Assembly: GCA_006538405.1 (NCBI GenBank)
Contig: BJKQ01000005.1
Location: 62,001-126,000 of the forward strand
Origin: Hansfordia pulvinata
Taxonomy: Eukaryota > Ascomycota > Sordariomycetes > Xylariales
Direction of reading: 5' to 3'
Length of the DNA stretch: 64,000 nucleotides
The notes beneath the pieces are model-generated. The model was not told where the DNA came from. It made no database searches and was given only the letters and a program-made list of their open reading frames with translations. The translations under genes were made by a program, and so were the position numbers. Every line of letters starts with the position of its first letter. Position 1 is the stretch's first letter. Shown here piece after piece: positions 1 to 11,133 of the stretch.

Positions 1-1283
1 AAGAGGACATTATTGGGGAAATTGCCGCCACAATGCAACCACACAGGGCATCACCAGTGCCCGTGCCTGCGCGGGCTCGGCGCCGTCGGCGGGCGGCCGT
101 CGCGAGCGTGCTGGCGAATCATACATAGGCCACGCCGCATCCCGTCAACCTTTCTACTTCCCCGCCTCCGCACGAAATGACTATAACCCGACCTCCCTTG
201 CTCATGGCGTACTGCGCATGGGAGAGCTGCGTGGCCGGAGACTCACGCTGCCAACGAGGAAGTGATGGGCACCCGGAGCAGGGGGGCCAAGCAGGAATTG
301 ACGTTGCAGTGCCCCTGGAGAAGACGAGCCAAGTTGGGGTTGGGGTCAGTCAGCAGCCTCGTCGTTTCGAGGGGGGGCCTCATCACTAACTAGTAGGTAT
401 TCGGCATTCATCCCCGGATTGGCTCATTCGGCACACTCGGTCTGGCGTCCACGTTGCAGTCACAAAACTGAAGACAGGGACCCGGCAGGGGCGTCGTGTC
501 GTTGGGTAGATACAGGCAAAGTAGGTAAGGTAGACAAGGTGTTCCACGATGAAAAAACAGGAAAGCCCCCAGGCCACGTCATGTCGGGAACATTCATATC
601 CAATGGAGTCGAAAACAACAATGATCCCTTGTCCATTGGCGGCAGCAACGAAATACTCCGCTCTGTATGACATCGCTCTGTAAAGGCATCGTAAAGGCGG
701 CGGAGTCCGAATTGCCTGCTCATACCCAGTTGAGCAGCTCCCGGTCCTCGCCCATGCACCCCACAGCCCAAACCTCGCCCTGACTGACCCAAGATGTACA
801 AATTCTATCGTTTTGTATTCCTGTGGCTCTACCGTTCGTGAGCCCTGTCTTTTTTCGGACCCATTACCCTGGCTTGGATGCTTTCAAAGGTACAATGAAT
901 ACAACAAACACCAAGGCATGCCGGCGCAGATGAAGCCAAACTATATAACAACCCGGTGAGAAATGGCCAGACTTGCGGTCCCCGTGTGGGAGCGAGTCCC
1001 TCTGTCCTTTCCTCGTCCTTTTTGAACGCAAAGCTTTTGTCTTCGCAACATTCCCACCGAAAAACGAAACGCGCCCCCCTTTTTCCTATCGCGCCGCGCC
1101 TCATATGTGGTCATGATGATGAATCACTAGCCTCTGCAGCCTCTCTTCTCCCACCTAGAAGTAAGTTTCTCGTCCAGCTTTTCCGTGACAAGAATGCTGT
1201 CTGTCGCAAGTCAAGTGCGTCCTGGAAAGGATATCAACAGAAAGAGTGCTTCACTGACGTTGACAACTGGTTGGACCCCACGT
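1..1283. other. Non-coding left edge
   Basis: I find no convincing gene here. The open frames are short, overlap on both strands and resemble no protein family I know. The right part must contain the 3' untranslated region of the leftward gene that ends at 1284. Confidence 0.5.
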
Positions 1284-3879
1284 TTAGACGAACATGGTCA
1301 CTTCGGGCCATCGGTCATGGGCAGCCTTCTTGAAGCCATCTGCCTCCTCGCTTCGCCATTGGCGCAGCAGGCTCAGAATTTCAGAGCCCTGCTCGTGCTC
1401 AATGCCGGGCAGCTCCAGGATCTTGACCAGGGCACCGGCACTCTTCTCGGTCTCCTCGCCCAGAGCCTGTCTCGTCTTGATGGCCGAGATCTTGTGCGCG
1501 GCGCTGTCCTTGTGCTTGGCCTCAAACTCCTCGTTGTACTTCTTCAGGTCCGCCTTGGCGTCAATGGCCGTGAACTCGCTGTTGATCACTTCGGCGACCT
1601 TGGGCGACAGTGACGAGGTCTTGGCGTTAAGTAGTTGGCGGAAGCGTACTGTCTGCTCGTGAACCGTCGAGTTGTCGGGGCCCAGAGCTATCGCGGCGTT
1701 TAGGCACTTCAAAGCGAGCAAGTATTTCTCTGGAGGTCGATTAGTACTTACTGTACTCAAAGCAGGACCGTGTGGCCACTCACCTTTCCTTACGTAAACC
1801 TCGAAACCGGCAATTTGAGATTCAATGTTCTTGGGGCTGAACTGGAGAAGAGGGGTGAGGAACTTGACCGCCTCACCCACGGGGTCTTGAGTAGAGGCGA
1901 GCTTGTAGCCTCGAGGGTCGTCGTCTCTCACAACAGGCTCGCCGTTGGGAGCGGCCTTGGGCTTGTTGGGGTCTTGCTTGGCAGCCTTCTCGGCGGCCTC
2001 TCTCTCTGCCTTCTGGGCCTCCTTCTTAGCCTTCTTTTCAGCCTTCTTGCGCTCGGCCTCGTCGCCGTTGGCATCGCCAGCGCCGTTGACACCGTTGGCC
2101 GCAGCAGTGCGGGCGTCGTACAGACCGAGATACAGAGCAATGGCCCCTAATGCGACACGGGTATAGAAGGGGTGTTCCCGCAGGTGGTCTTCCCACCGAA
2201 TCATGTCGATATAAGCGCGGATCTGGCCCTTACGCAGAGAGAAGCTGTGGAAATCGAATTGATCCTCCTGCCAAACGTCAAAGATGTTGTAGACAGTGTG
2301 GAAGCGCTTGAGAGCCAGGGCGACATTGCCCGAACGCACGTATGCTTCGCCGTCTTCGGTAAGGTACCAAACGCATTGCATATCCAGTAGGTCGCTGAGA
2401 GGACCGCCAGGCGAGTCGTTCCTGGTGAAGAGCGCCATCGTCTTCAACGCGGTCTCGGTCTCATCATTGCGCAGCTGGTACTTGGCGCACTTGCTGTTGA
2501 TGTAGCGGTCCTTCAGGTCGAGCTTGCGGGCTTGGTCCATCGTCTCGGCGGCCTTCTGAGTGTTGCCCTGGTGCTTCCATATCCTGGCCTTGGTCATGTG
2601 CAGCTCGACGTTCTTGGGGAGCTGCTCGATGCCCTTGTTGACGTACTCAAAGGCCTTAGCAAGGTCACGGCTCTGCTGGTAGTTGTAGTGCTGGGCGAGG
2701 TAGTAGAGCGCCGCGGTCTCCCCCTTGAAGGTGTCGGCCTCGCTGGTGCCTTTGTCTCCGGCTGCACGCTTGGTCTCGAGGTACTCTTGAGCCACTGACC
2801 CGAGAGTGTCTCTCTTGGACTTATCGGAGTAGAGATGCTTCACGTTGGCAAAAGCAGACGGCACACCCTTGTCCAGCATAAAGTTGAGGTACTTGTTCGC
2901 GGCCTCGTGGAACAGATCGCCTATAGGAGTGGAATGAGTCATATATCAGACGGAAAACGGGTGCCCTGGTCTTACCGGTGAGGAAGTCGAGGGGGAGGCG
3001 CTTGGCAGCATCGCAGCGAGGGTTCTTCTCGGCGTAATCGTCGTAGACAGCCTTGCGCGCAGCCTGGTCGCTGGTTGGGATAGCCATGACCTCGATGAGT
3101 CGCTCGTAGTACTCGGGGTGGTCCGGATTACGTTCGAGAAGAGCACGGTAGGCGGCAACGGCTTCCTCGGTGCGGCCGAGCTTCGCGAGGTACTGGGCGC
3201 GAGAGTAGAGAACAGCGAGGCGGTCGAGGTTGTTCTTGGAAACGGACTCGAGGTGCTCGAGAGCCTTGTTGTAGTCGCCCGACTCGGCAATTATGCTGTT
3301 CTTGTACATGACGGCTTCCGAGTTCTCGTAGTCCGTCTTGGAGGGCGGCGTCTTGAGAGACTCCTCGTACGTGGTGAGAACCTTTTCGGCCTGATCGAGA
3401 TCGCCGGACAGATGGTGGGCAATGGCGAGGGCGGTCCAGTTCTGGCGAATCTGAGGGCGGGCTTGCAGCATGGCGGTTCTGCTCTGGACGTAGCCCTGGT
3501 AGTCGCGCATCTGGACCTGGAGGAAGGCGAGGTCGCGCTGGATCTGGTGCGACTCGGGCTCGAGGCGCAGGGCGAACTTGTAGGCCTTGATAGCCTCCTC
3601 GAAATTCTTCTGGTGCCGGTAGAGCAGGCCGTACACGTGCCAGCATATGTGGGACTTCATGTCTGCGGTCAGGGCGTCCTTTGCGAGAGAGAAGGCTTCA
3701 TCGGTCTTGCCCTGTTGGTTGATGATGAGGGCCTTCATTGCCATTGTGTCGCCATGCTTGGGGCTCTTCTTAAGAATCTGGTCGGCGGCCTTGAGGCCTC
3801 TCTTGTACTGCTTGTCCTCGTAGTAACGGATGACCTGGCGAAAGAGGGAGTTCTCCTTGGAGTTGAGGGCTTGAGGCAT
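1284..3879 (-). CDS. NAA15: N-terminal acetyltransferase A auxiliary subunit (NAA15/Nat1)
   Basis: This is the ribosome-anchoring scaffold of NatA, which holds the catalytic subunit NAA10 and acetylates N-termini exposed after Met removal. Exons run 3879-2976, 2920-1784 and 1729-1284 (introns 2921-2975 and 1730-1783, both GT-AG). They join in frame to 828 codons, close to the 850-residue size of the family. The N-terminus MPQALNSKENSLFRQVIRYY is the classic NAA15 start. TPR repeats follow over roughly residues 1-500 (for example GLLYRHQKNFEEAIKAYKFA), then a Lys/Glu-rich charged helix around window 1955-2060, and a conserved end before the stop. The gene is intact. A leader intron at 4027-4173 is possible: donor GTGAGTACG, acceptor CCGCAG on the minus strand. 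Family call is firm; the leader intron is inference. Confidence 0.95.
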
Positions 3880-5385
3880 GGCGGGCGGTAGGTGCGGCTC
3901 CTCCGCCGTGGGCTCGGACCGGGGAAGCTGTTGGCGGGGACGGCGAGGGGCGAAGCGCGGGGGGTGGAATCAGGGTGCGCGGCAGCGAGAGAAACGGCGC
4001 CCGGGGGTCCAGCGATGCGTTGTGAGCTGCGGGAGGGCGGCCGGTCAGTAAAGAGGCAGCTCAACGTGCATGGGCGGCTCGAGTTTGTGCTGGGAGCGGG
4101 CTGGGCCTGCGGAGGAGGGGGAGGGGGCCGGCACAGAAGCAAATTGGAGGGGAAACCGGAGTTACGTACTCACCAAAGGACGTGTCCTGGAGGAGAGGCC
4201 TCGCCGGGGTGTTGGAGGCAAAGGCGGGAACGTGGAGATGAGCGTGCGGACGGGGCACGGAGGGAGGCAGAGAGGGGAGGGTGAGAGAGGGCTTGATGTC
4301 GGAGCGAGTCGAGTCCGCTACTACCAGTTAAGAGGTCGAGGTTGAGTCGTGGATGAAGAGAGCCCTCCCTCACCTACAGCCCGCATCTCCCACTTGCAAT
4401 AGAACCCGACCTGAGGGCTGCAGTGGCTGCCCGCACCCAGCATTAGGTTCAAGGTTGCCGGCCGGCCAGCGTGCCAGGCCCCTGGGCGGGCGGCTTTCAG
4501 GCGGGTAGGCGGCCTGAAGCGTCCGTTAGGTAGCGCTGAAGAGAGGAGGCGAAGCTGGGGGGCTCGTGCGGATGTACTGGCTACTTCTCAGCCCCAACTG
4601 TGTGGGCTGCAATGGCAGCTACTTGCAGCTGGACAGTGAGGCCTCGGTACATGCCAGCTCTCGTGGCGACATCCACTCAATGGAGGTGCGGGACAAATGC
4701 AGATGCACGACTTCAATTGCGAGAACCCCACCACACCACAAATTCTTCGTACGAGGCCTCGTATCTGTAGATCCCTGCATGCCCCTGCTTGAGTGTATTC
4801 TGTATCAATACCTCTGCCTCGGGTTTTTCGGTCAAGCACTTAGTTGACAAACCGGTATCATGATCGTACATGTAGTACAGGCACACGAAAATGTCGGACT
4901 GAGGCTGAACGGCACATAGGCCGAATGCAGGATTGCGACAGACACAAATATCCATCTCTGGGTCAAGCTGTCTACCTACTTTCTCCGTAGACACCTATAT
5001 ACGGTCCCGCACGCTATCGTAGTCAAGCCGGTATGAAGAGTAGATCGTGCCCATTCGTCCTTTATTACCAGGCCTTCTTTTGGAAGTAGGTAGGATGTGC
5101 ATGGTGCAAAGAGGTAGATAACTTGACGTCCTCCCGTCGAGGGTCTATGTAATGTACGAGTAGTAAACTACATGTAGATAGGTGGGCGGCTCTCACATAT
5201 TTGTACACCAGGCCTGGTCTTGATCCGCCGAGGCTACCACAAACATTGCCGTCTCTATTCAAGCACCGAACATCGGCATTATGTCTGCATTGAGAATGGG
5301 GAATTGCCTGGATTGCTTTCCTACTACATGTTTTACAGAGCTATTCTAACCACGAGCAGACTCACAAGCAGACTGCCTGGTCTGC
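3880..5385. other. Intergenic: NAA15 leader and promoter
   Basis: This stretch holds the 5' leader and promoter of the leftward NAA15 gene and, at its right end, the 3' end of MIX23. The first 450 bases are pyrimidine-rich on the minus strand, as is common for fungal leaders. I see no other coding signal. Confidence 0.5.
4027..4173 (-). other. Possible intron in the NAA15 5' leader
   Basis: On the minus strand a strong donor (GTGAGTACG) at 4173 and a pyrimidine-tract acceptor (CCCTCCCGCAG) ending at 4027 would remove 147 nt of leader upstream of the NAA15 ATG. It rests only on splice-site resemblance. Confidence 0.35.
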
Positions 5386-6174
5386 TCAACTCGACGCCTT
5401 GGAGCCGAAAAGCGACGCCTTTTGCGTCTCCCTCTGCTCTCTCCAACGGTTCAGGGCCTCGTCTGCCCCCGCCCCGCCGTAACTGCTCTCGCCGCACCGC
5501 TCCTGGACGACCGACCACGTCCGAGACCGCACGATGCTCTCCACACTCCTCTCCGAGCGGAGCAGCGACGCCAGCCGCTCTGTCCGCACCTCCCGCGGGA
5601 AGTACCGCGCCGAGTACGGGTCCAGGCGCTCGTCGACGACGCGCTCTCGTGACCGCTCCGTCTCCGCCGCCCGCAGCCCGATCTCCGGATCTTCCGGGTC
5701 CGGGCTCGTCGCCACGAACGCGCAGTACGTGAGCACGTCCGACCTCGACTGCCACGACGGGAACAGCACCTGCTCCTTGAATCTCTGGCACGACCCCGCG
5801 TCTATGTTTCGCCGCCCGCCACCGCTGCCGCCGGAACCCGCCATGCCGGGCCCGGCCCCACGCACCGACGTCGAGGCGGGGTCGAAGCCCGCGCGCGCCG
5901 GCGTCACGAGCGCGTTGAGGTTCTGCGTGATCGAGTCGTCCACGGCCCCGCGCGATATCCGCAGAAAGTCTAAGGGTGGGATCACAGGTCAGACTGGCTT
6001 GTCACCTCCGGGAGGCGCGACGTGATCACGTGCCCGTCACGGAGCATATCTGATGCGCCAGGCACGTGTGAAAGAACTCGGGGTCTGTGACAGGCGACAG
6101 GACGCACCTCTTAGCGCAACGGTGGAGAAGCAGAACTGCGGCGTGAGGCCGGGCTGGTGAGGCTGTCCCGCCAT
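5386..6174 (-). CDS. MIX23: MIX23 / caffeine-induced death protein Cid2 family
   Basis: Two exons, 6174-6108 and 5969-5386, with a 138-nt intron (donor GTGCGT, acceptor CACCCTTAG), join to 216 codons. The product starts MAGQPHQPGLTPQFCFSTVA and continues DFLRISRGAVDDSITQNLN, the signature of the Cid2/MIX23 family; VLFPSWQSRSDVLTYCAFVA follows, then a charged C-terminal helix. In yeast the family member is a small mitochondrial intermembrane-space protein tied to protein import, and in fission yeast its loss or overexpression alters caffeine response. I infer the same location from conserved cysteines (Cys15 and the Gly-Ser-Cys and Tyr-Cys sites). The start at 6174 is chosen because the family begins a few residues before the PQFCF motif. 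It is divergent from RPT5 and shares a 978-bp promoter with it. Intact. Confidence 0.88.
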
Positions 6175-7152
6175 GATTTCACGATGCGGCTCGGTGGCGG
6201 ATCCGGTGGGGGGAGCTGCCGCCGGATCTCGCGACCACAAGAACCCAGCCACTTTGATGTCGGAAGGCCGAGAAGGGTGTTGCTGAAAGGACGGCTCTCC
6301 CTGCAGCTTCTGCAAGTTTGGTCGGTTTTGAGGTTGCGGGATGAATCCAGTCGCAGCCTGACTGGTGTTCGTTGCAGGCGGTTGAGCACACACCTATCGA
6401 GGTACGAGTGGTCCGTCTGGCGCATTCGCAGTTGAAGGCCGAGCTCCAGTCTCCAGTCGCCGGTGGAGCATGACGTGACGATTTGACCACCAGCCCAGGA
6501 CTCGGTTTAGCTGCATCAAACTCTTTCGGCGATTCAATACGGACGGGGCGCGCCTCGATTGATGCATATAGCGGGCGGCATGTGCGGCGCTGGGCAGCTT
6601 ACGTCCCTCGACGACTGCCTGACCGCATGTGGTAGCTGAAGACCAGTGCACGTAGTGACTAAAGTATCTGTCAAGTAGACTTGGCCCTATGTGCGGCTCA
6701 AAGTACGCAGCTCTACATGTCTCCGGTAGCTATCTGCCCACCAAGCTGGTTCTGGGTCTCGGGGCGGCACCGTTGGCGGGCAGGAGCTTCTGCCAGGCGA
6801 GGCATCCTCCAGTTGCCCCCAGTTCGGTGGATGTACTCTTGCTCCAAACACCCGGCACCCGACATCATTCATCATCGACGACCGCATCGTCAGCCTTCCG
6901 TCGTTTCCTCTGCCGTAATCCCAGCACTCGCCCAACCCATTCACGATCTTGCCACCCTTTCCGGAAAAGCATTTGATACTCCGACCTCGCCTGCGTCACC
7001 GCCACTGCTGCCCTCCACACAGCTCGTCGACGTCCTTGCTTCCCCACCTCCCCTCTTGACCTCCTTCGTCCCAGGCACTCCGGCGCCTCTGGCGACACCT
7101 GCACCTCAGCTTGATCCCCATCCCTCAGTCTCACAAACCTGCCGCCATCACC
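6175..7152. other. Shared promoter between MIX23 and RPT5
   Basis: This 978-bp divergent intergenic region drives MIX23 leftward and RPT5 rightward. The last 250 bases before the RPT5 ATG are rich in C and T on the plus strand, as expected of a fungal leader. A proteasome-control-like motif lies at 6949-6956. No coding gene is seen. Confidence 0.55.
6949..6956 (-). promoter_or_regulatory. PACE-like element upstream of RPT5
   Basis: The minus strand reads GGTGGCAAG, matching eight of nine bases of the yeast proteasome-associated control element GGTGGCAAA bound by Rpn4. It lies about 200 bp before the RPT5 start. An 8-mer can occur by chance, so this is only suggestive. Confidence 0.3.
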
Positions 7153-8723
7153 ATGTCGAGCACTCAGGACCAGGAGGGCCTCGGCCGCCGCGGCGGCGAT
7201 GATGGCAAGGACAAGAAGAACAACGACCAGAGCAACGCCCCCAAAGGCACTGGCGAGCCCGACGCCGAGATGAAGGACGCCGAGCCCGAGGAGGAAGATG
7301 ACATTCTCGATGATGAGATCCGCAGCCTCAGCACCCAAGACCTGCAAACGCGCAAGCGCCTGCTCGAGAACGACTCGCGCATCATGAAGAGCGAGTTCCA
7401 GCGGTTATCCCACGAGAAAGCTACTATGGGCGAGAAGATCAAGGAAAATATGGAGAAGATCGCCAACAACAGGTATTCTCACCCCGCCCTCCTCCAGGCC
7501 GCCGCCTCTCCATACTGACACGGGTATTCGTCAGGCAACTCCCATATCTAGTCGGAAACGTTGTCGAGCTTCTCGACCTTGACCCGACCGCCGAGTCCTC
7601 GGAAGAGGGTGCGAATATCGACCTCGACGCCACGCGCGTTGGAAAGTCTGCAGTCATCAAGACGTCGACCAGACAAACAATCTTCCTGCCCCTGATCGGC
7701 CTGGTCGACCACGAAACCCTCAAGCCGGGCGACTTGATTGGTGTGAACAAGGACTCATATCTCATTCTCGACACCTTACCGGCAGAATACGACAGTCGCG
7801 TAAAGGCCATGGAGGTTGACGAGAAACCCACCGAGAAGTACAGCGATGTGGGCGGTCTCGACAAGCAGATCGAAGAACTGGTTGAGGCCATCGTGTGGCC
7901 CATGAAAGAGGCCGAGCGCTTCAAGAAGATTGGCATCAAGGCCCCCAAGGGTATGTTGAGTCCGCCGGAACGATGCCATCGGTCCGATTTGCTGACGTGA
8001 CGTGGTGTGAGCAGGCGCCCTGATGTACGGATCCCCGGGTACCGGTAAGACTCTGCTGGCACGAGCCTGCGCCGCCCAGACCGACGCGACCTTCCTCAAG
8101 CTGGCCGGTCCCCAATTGGTACAAATGTTCATCGGAGACGGCGCAAAGCTGGTACGCGACTGCTTCGCCCTGGCCAAGGAGAAGGCCCCGGCCATTATTT
8201 TCATCGACGAGCTGGACGCCGTTGGTACCAAGCGTTTCGACAGTGAGAAGAGCGGCGACAGAGAGGTGCAGCGAACCATGTTAGAGCTGCTGAACCAGCT
8301 TGACGGCTTTGCGTCGGATGACCGTATCAAGGTCTTGGCGGCCACCAACAGAGTCGACGTGCTGGACCCGGCGCTTCTGCGATCCGGCCGTCTGGACCGC
8401 AAGATTGAGTTCCCGCTGCCCAATGAAGAGGCACGTGCTCAGATTCTCAAGATTCACTCGCGCAAGATGCGTGTGGACACTGCGGTCAACTGGGGCGAGC
8501 TGGCGCGCAGCACGGACGAATTTGGAGGAGCCATGTTGAAGGCCGTCTGTGTCGAGGCAGGCATGATTGCTCTGCGCAGCGGCAAGAACAAGATTGGCCA
8601 CGAGCACTATGTTGACGCCATCGCCGAAGTCCAGGCCAAGAAGAAGGAGGTGAGTTTCGTCTCTGCTCTTGTTCGCGGTGTTGTGCTAACCAGATGTCCC
8701 AGACCGTCAACTTCTACGCGTAA
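7153..8723 (+). CDS. RPT5: 26S proteasome regulatory ATPase RPT5 (PSMC3)
   Basis: This is one of the six AAA+ ATPases of the 19S base, which unfold substrates and open the 20S gate. Exons 7153-7472, 7535-7950, 8015-8649 and 8703-8723 join to 463 codons. The start follows ATCACC and gives [13 protein letters not shown], then an acidic and coiled-coil N-terminus, an OB-fold region, and the AAA domain. Walker A is GSPGTGKT (about residues 251-258), Walker B is IIFIDELD (about 306-313), and the SRH region contains [20 protein letters not shown]. The last exon is 21 nt and encodes TVNFYA, giving the C-terminal HbYX motif (Phe-Tyr-Ala) that docks in the 20S alpha-ring. Oddities: Walker A has Ser where the family nearly always has Pro, and EFGGAMLKA stands where many orthologs have an Asn/Gln version. 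Intact. Confidence 0.97.
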
Positions 8724-9323
8724 TTGGGTAGCGAACGACATAAGTGCGGGGGATGGCGACTCGGAGTTGCGTCTTGGCCGCCGGCGAGCGGATGGCAGCA
8801 AACGCCGGGGGTCGAGCTTAGATATCACTCGCATAGAAGACGTGACGTCTGTAACACCACCAGCTTTTTGGCGGCTTCAATATCAAAATTTCTGCCGGAT
8901 TCTGGGTGCACAAGCCTCTTTAGGGGATTCTCAAATTCATGCCTGACTTTCCGAAATGAGAGGTTTGGTGCGCCAACAATTGACCACCATGCCTCGAGAT
9001 AGGAGTCAGTAAAGTGATAGACGGCATGCCAGGGGTCAAGGGGGCAATTCATGTATTCAAACGTGGAATCGGGAGATTTTACGAACGAGGCACACTGCAC
9101 AGGGCGGTTAAGTCTCAAGCAGCATATCAAGAATATTTCATGTCAACCTTGGAACGCATTATCATGATGTAAAGCAATGCATGGGGCAGCGACGGTATCA
9201 CAAGAAGATACACCCCGTCTCCTTCCCTTAGCACAGAGGCATGGCAGTCACAGCGTAAAAGGAAATGGAGCCGGGTGGCTGAGGGTGTGCCAGGGGTTAC
9301 AAGATTGTAGACCAAAAAGAATG
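8724..9323. other. Intergenic: RPT5 3' end to tRNA
   Basis: The RPT5 3' untranslated region and the 3' flank of the tRNA gene. No coding gene recognised. Confidence 0.5.
9314..9318 (-). terminator. Pol III terminator of tRNA-Arg
   Basis: Five Ts on the minus strand begin 5 bases past the 3' end of the tRNA, the usual position and form of an RNA polymerase III stop signal. Confidence 0.7.
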
Positions 9324-9395
9324 CGACCAGCACGGGACTCGAACCCGCAATCTTCACCACCGGAAAGTGACGCGATACCATTTCGCTAACCGGCC
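9324..9395 (-). tRNA. tRNA-Arg (anticodon CCG)
   Basis: The minus strand folds into a full cloverleaf of 72 nt without an intron. The acceptor stem is GGCCGGT paired with GCTGGTC (three wobble pairs). The D stem is GCGA/TCGC. The anticodon stem TCACT/GGTGA closes the loop TTCCGGT, placing CCG at positions 34-36, which reads the Arg codon CGG. The T arm is GCGGG-TTCGAGT-CCCGT, with a typical B box. A T5 terminator follows. CCA is not encoded, as expected in eukaryotes. Confidence 0.9.
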
Positions 9396-11133
9396 GACTT
9401 CAGCTATTCGATGGATGTTTTCAAGCTTGTCTTTAGCCATGTATACGTATTCATAGATGATGACCATGTCTGAATCCGCGCTTACTCTTCACATGCATGA
9501 CGCTGCCAACAGACAGTCCGAAACGCTTCGATCAAAGGCCTAGGATCTCATAAGTTCTGTCTCATATACCTACCTAGGTAGTCAATAAGGCTTTGCGCGT
9601 GACTTGCCGGCAGGAGACCCTCTGGCTTGCTTTCTAGAGTGCGATTTTTTTTTTTTTTTTGGAAAGCAGCTTGGTTCTGCTTGGGGATATCTCTAAATTC
9701 CTAGGGTGGCCAAATCCGAAAGACTCCTATCATGTGAAGTAGCTCACCAAGGAGTACAGAAGCGTGAAGTATTTCGCGAATAGCCTAGGTCGTTAGAGAG
9801 GTGCTCGAGCCGCAAAGTGCCATTGTCACAAAGGGGACTGCACCGGCAGAGCTGCACAGAGAGGACAAGACTTACCTACCTGTACAAAATCAGGCGAGGG
9901 ACCGTCAGGGTTCCGCTCACAGCAAGCCAATGGTATCAGATCTTATGGAAGTGATGAGCCACGAGACCACGCAGCCAATATGAAGGGCCCTGCCGCTTCG
10001 CAGCCCGGGATGAGACTGGAACCCTCAAGGTATATGTAGGCACGGTAGGTACCCAGGTAAGTAGCGCCGGGCGGAAGACGAGGCAGGTCCTGGGCGTGGA
10101 CTGCGCCTCTCCAGTGTGGCGGTCGCTCCTGCCAACAGTCGAATGGGCAGAAACTTGACCTGTACCTGCCTTGGTACCTGGGTTGTAATCGGGAATTCAC
10201 TGAGCGATAAAACATTGAGGCCTTTCAAATTCCACACCAACTTTGCTTCCCTCAATTCGTGTACAGTCCGCTCTCCAGCTCTCTCCGCACCATACTGAGA
10301 TACCAGGCTTACGGCGACTGGCGGAAAGCCGAGGCGACTTCTATTGGGCACCCTGTGTGACTGGTTCTGTCAGCTGTGGCGTCACTATTGGATCGCTTCT
10401 TCTTCTTTCTCGCGTGTCCTGCGAGACGCTCACTCGCAAGAGCCCAAATGAAATTGGCTCCCACTACAGACAGGCGCACGGTTGTGGCCTTGGAAGAGAG
10501 ACCGCCGCTGCGAGCGGCGAGGCTGGAAAGACCCAGCCAGGTCTCTTCTCGCGTTGGACAGAGAGACTCAGGTCTCGCGCCCCGACTGCTCGAAAGGCCA
10601 GGCTGAGACATTCGCGAGAGGCCTCGACCGGGCCCAACGGGCTTTCCAGAGCTTTTCCATCCTCCGCCGTCAGCTCTAGACCGCAGCCTTGGGGCCGACA
10701 TGGCACAGCCTGTCAGATCGTATCGTGCTACGCAGGAAAAGCCCAGCAAGCTTGGCTCCCAGCCTCACCATGCTGGACTCGCGTGGCGACCAGATCCGGT
10801 ATTCGGTCGGCGAAGGCAGACTCCAAAGACTACGTCTCTTAGCGAATGGCGCCGCCACCGGCAGGGACTTAAGGGGGAGCTCGCGGAGGCCAGCCCTCCA
10901 CGGTAAGAGAAGGAAGGGATAAATTGACAGACCCCCCTCTTGAACTTGAAGAGCCTCGAATTCACCCACAGCATCACACTCATCGCCAAGGCTGGACGCC
11001 TCTTCACTCGTTTAATCTGTTACTGCTTTCGAGCTGCCGACGATCGCTTCGTTTTCTCACGATATCTCTACGCCTTTTCAGACCGCCGAAGCTTTCCCAT
11101 CAAATCTGGCCTTGCCCGAGCCAAGCTCCAGAA
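9396..11133. other. Intergenic: tRNA to serine protease
   Basis: No gene recognised. A T16 homopolymer lies at 9645-9660 and TACCTA/TAGGTA words are scattered at 9570-9585 and 10029-10060. The last 200 bases are a CT-rich leader of the protease gene; the protease frame stays open upstream to 10924 but the added residues look like translated leader. Confidence 0.5.

Noticed and set aside
8029..8046. GGATCCCCGGGTACCG, identical to part of a common cloning-vector polylinker
   Set aside because: It sits exactly on the codons for the Walker A loop of RPT5 and both flanks are in-frame RPT5 sequence, so it is a coincidence of codon choice and not vector contamination.
10924..11133. In-frame upstream extension of the serine protease
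   Set aside because: It would bury the signal peptide 70 residues inside the protein and its composition looks like translated leader.
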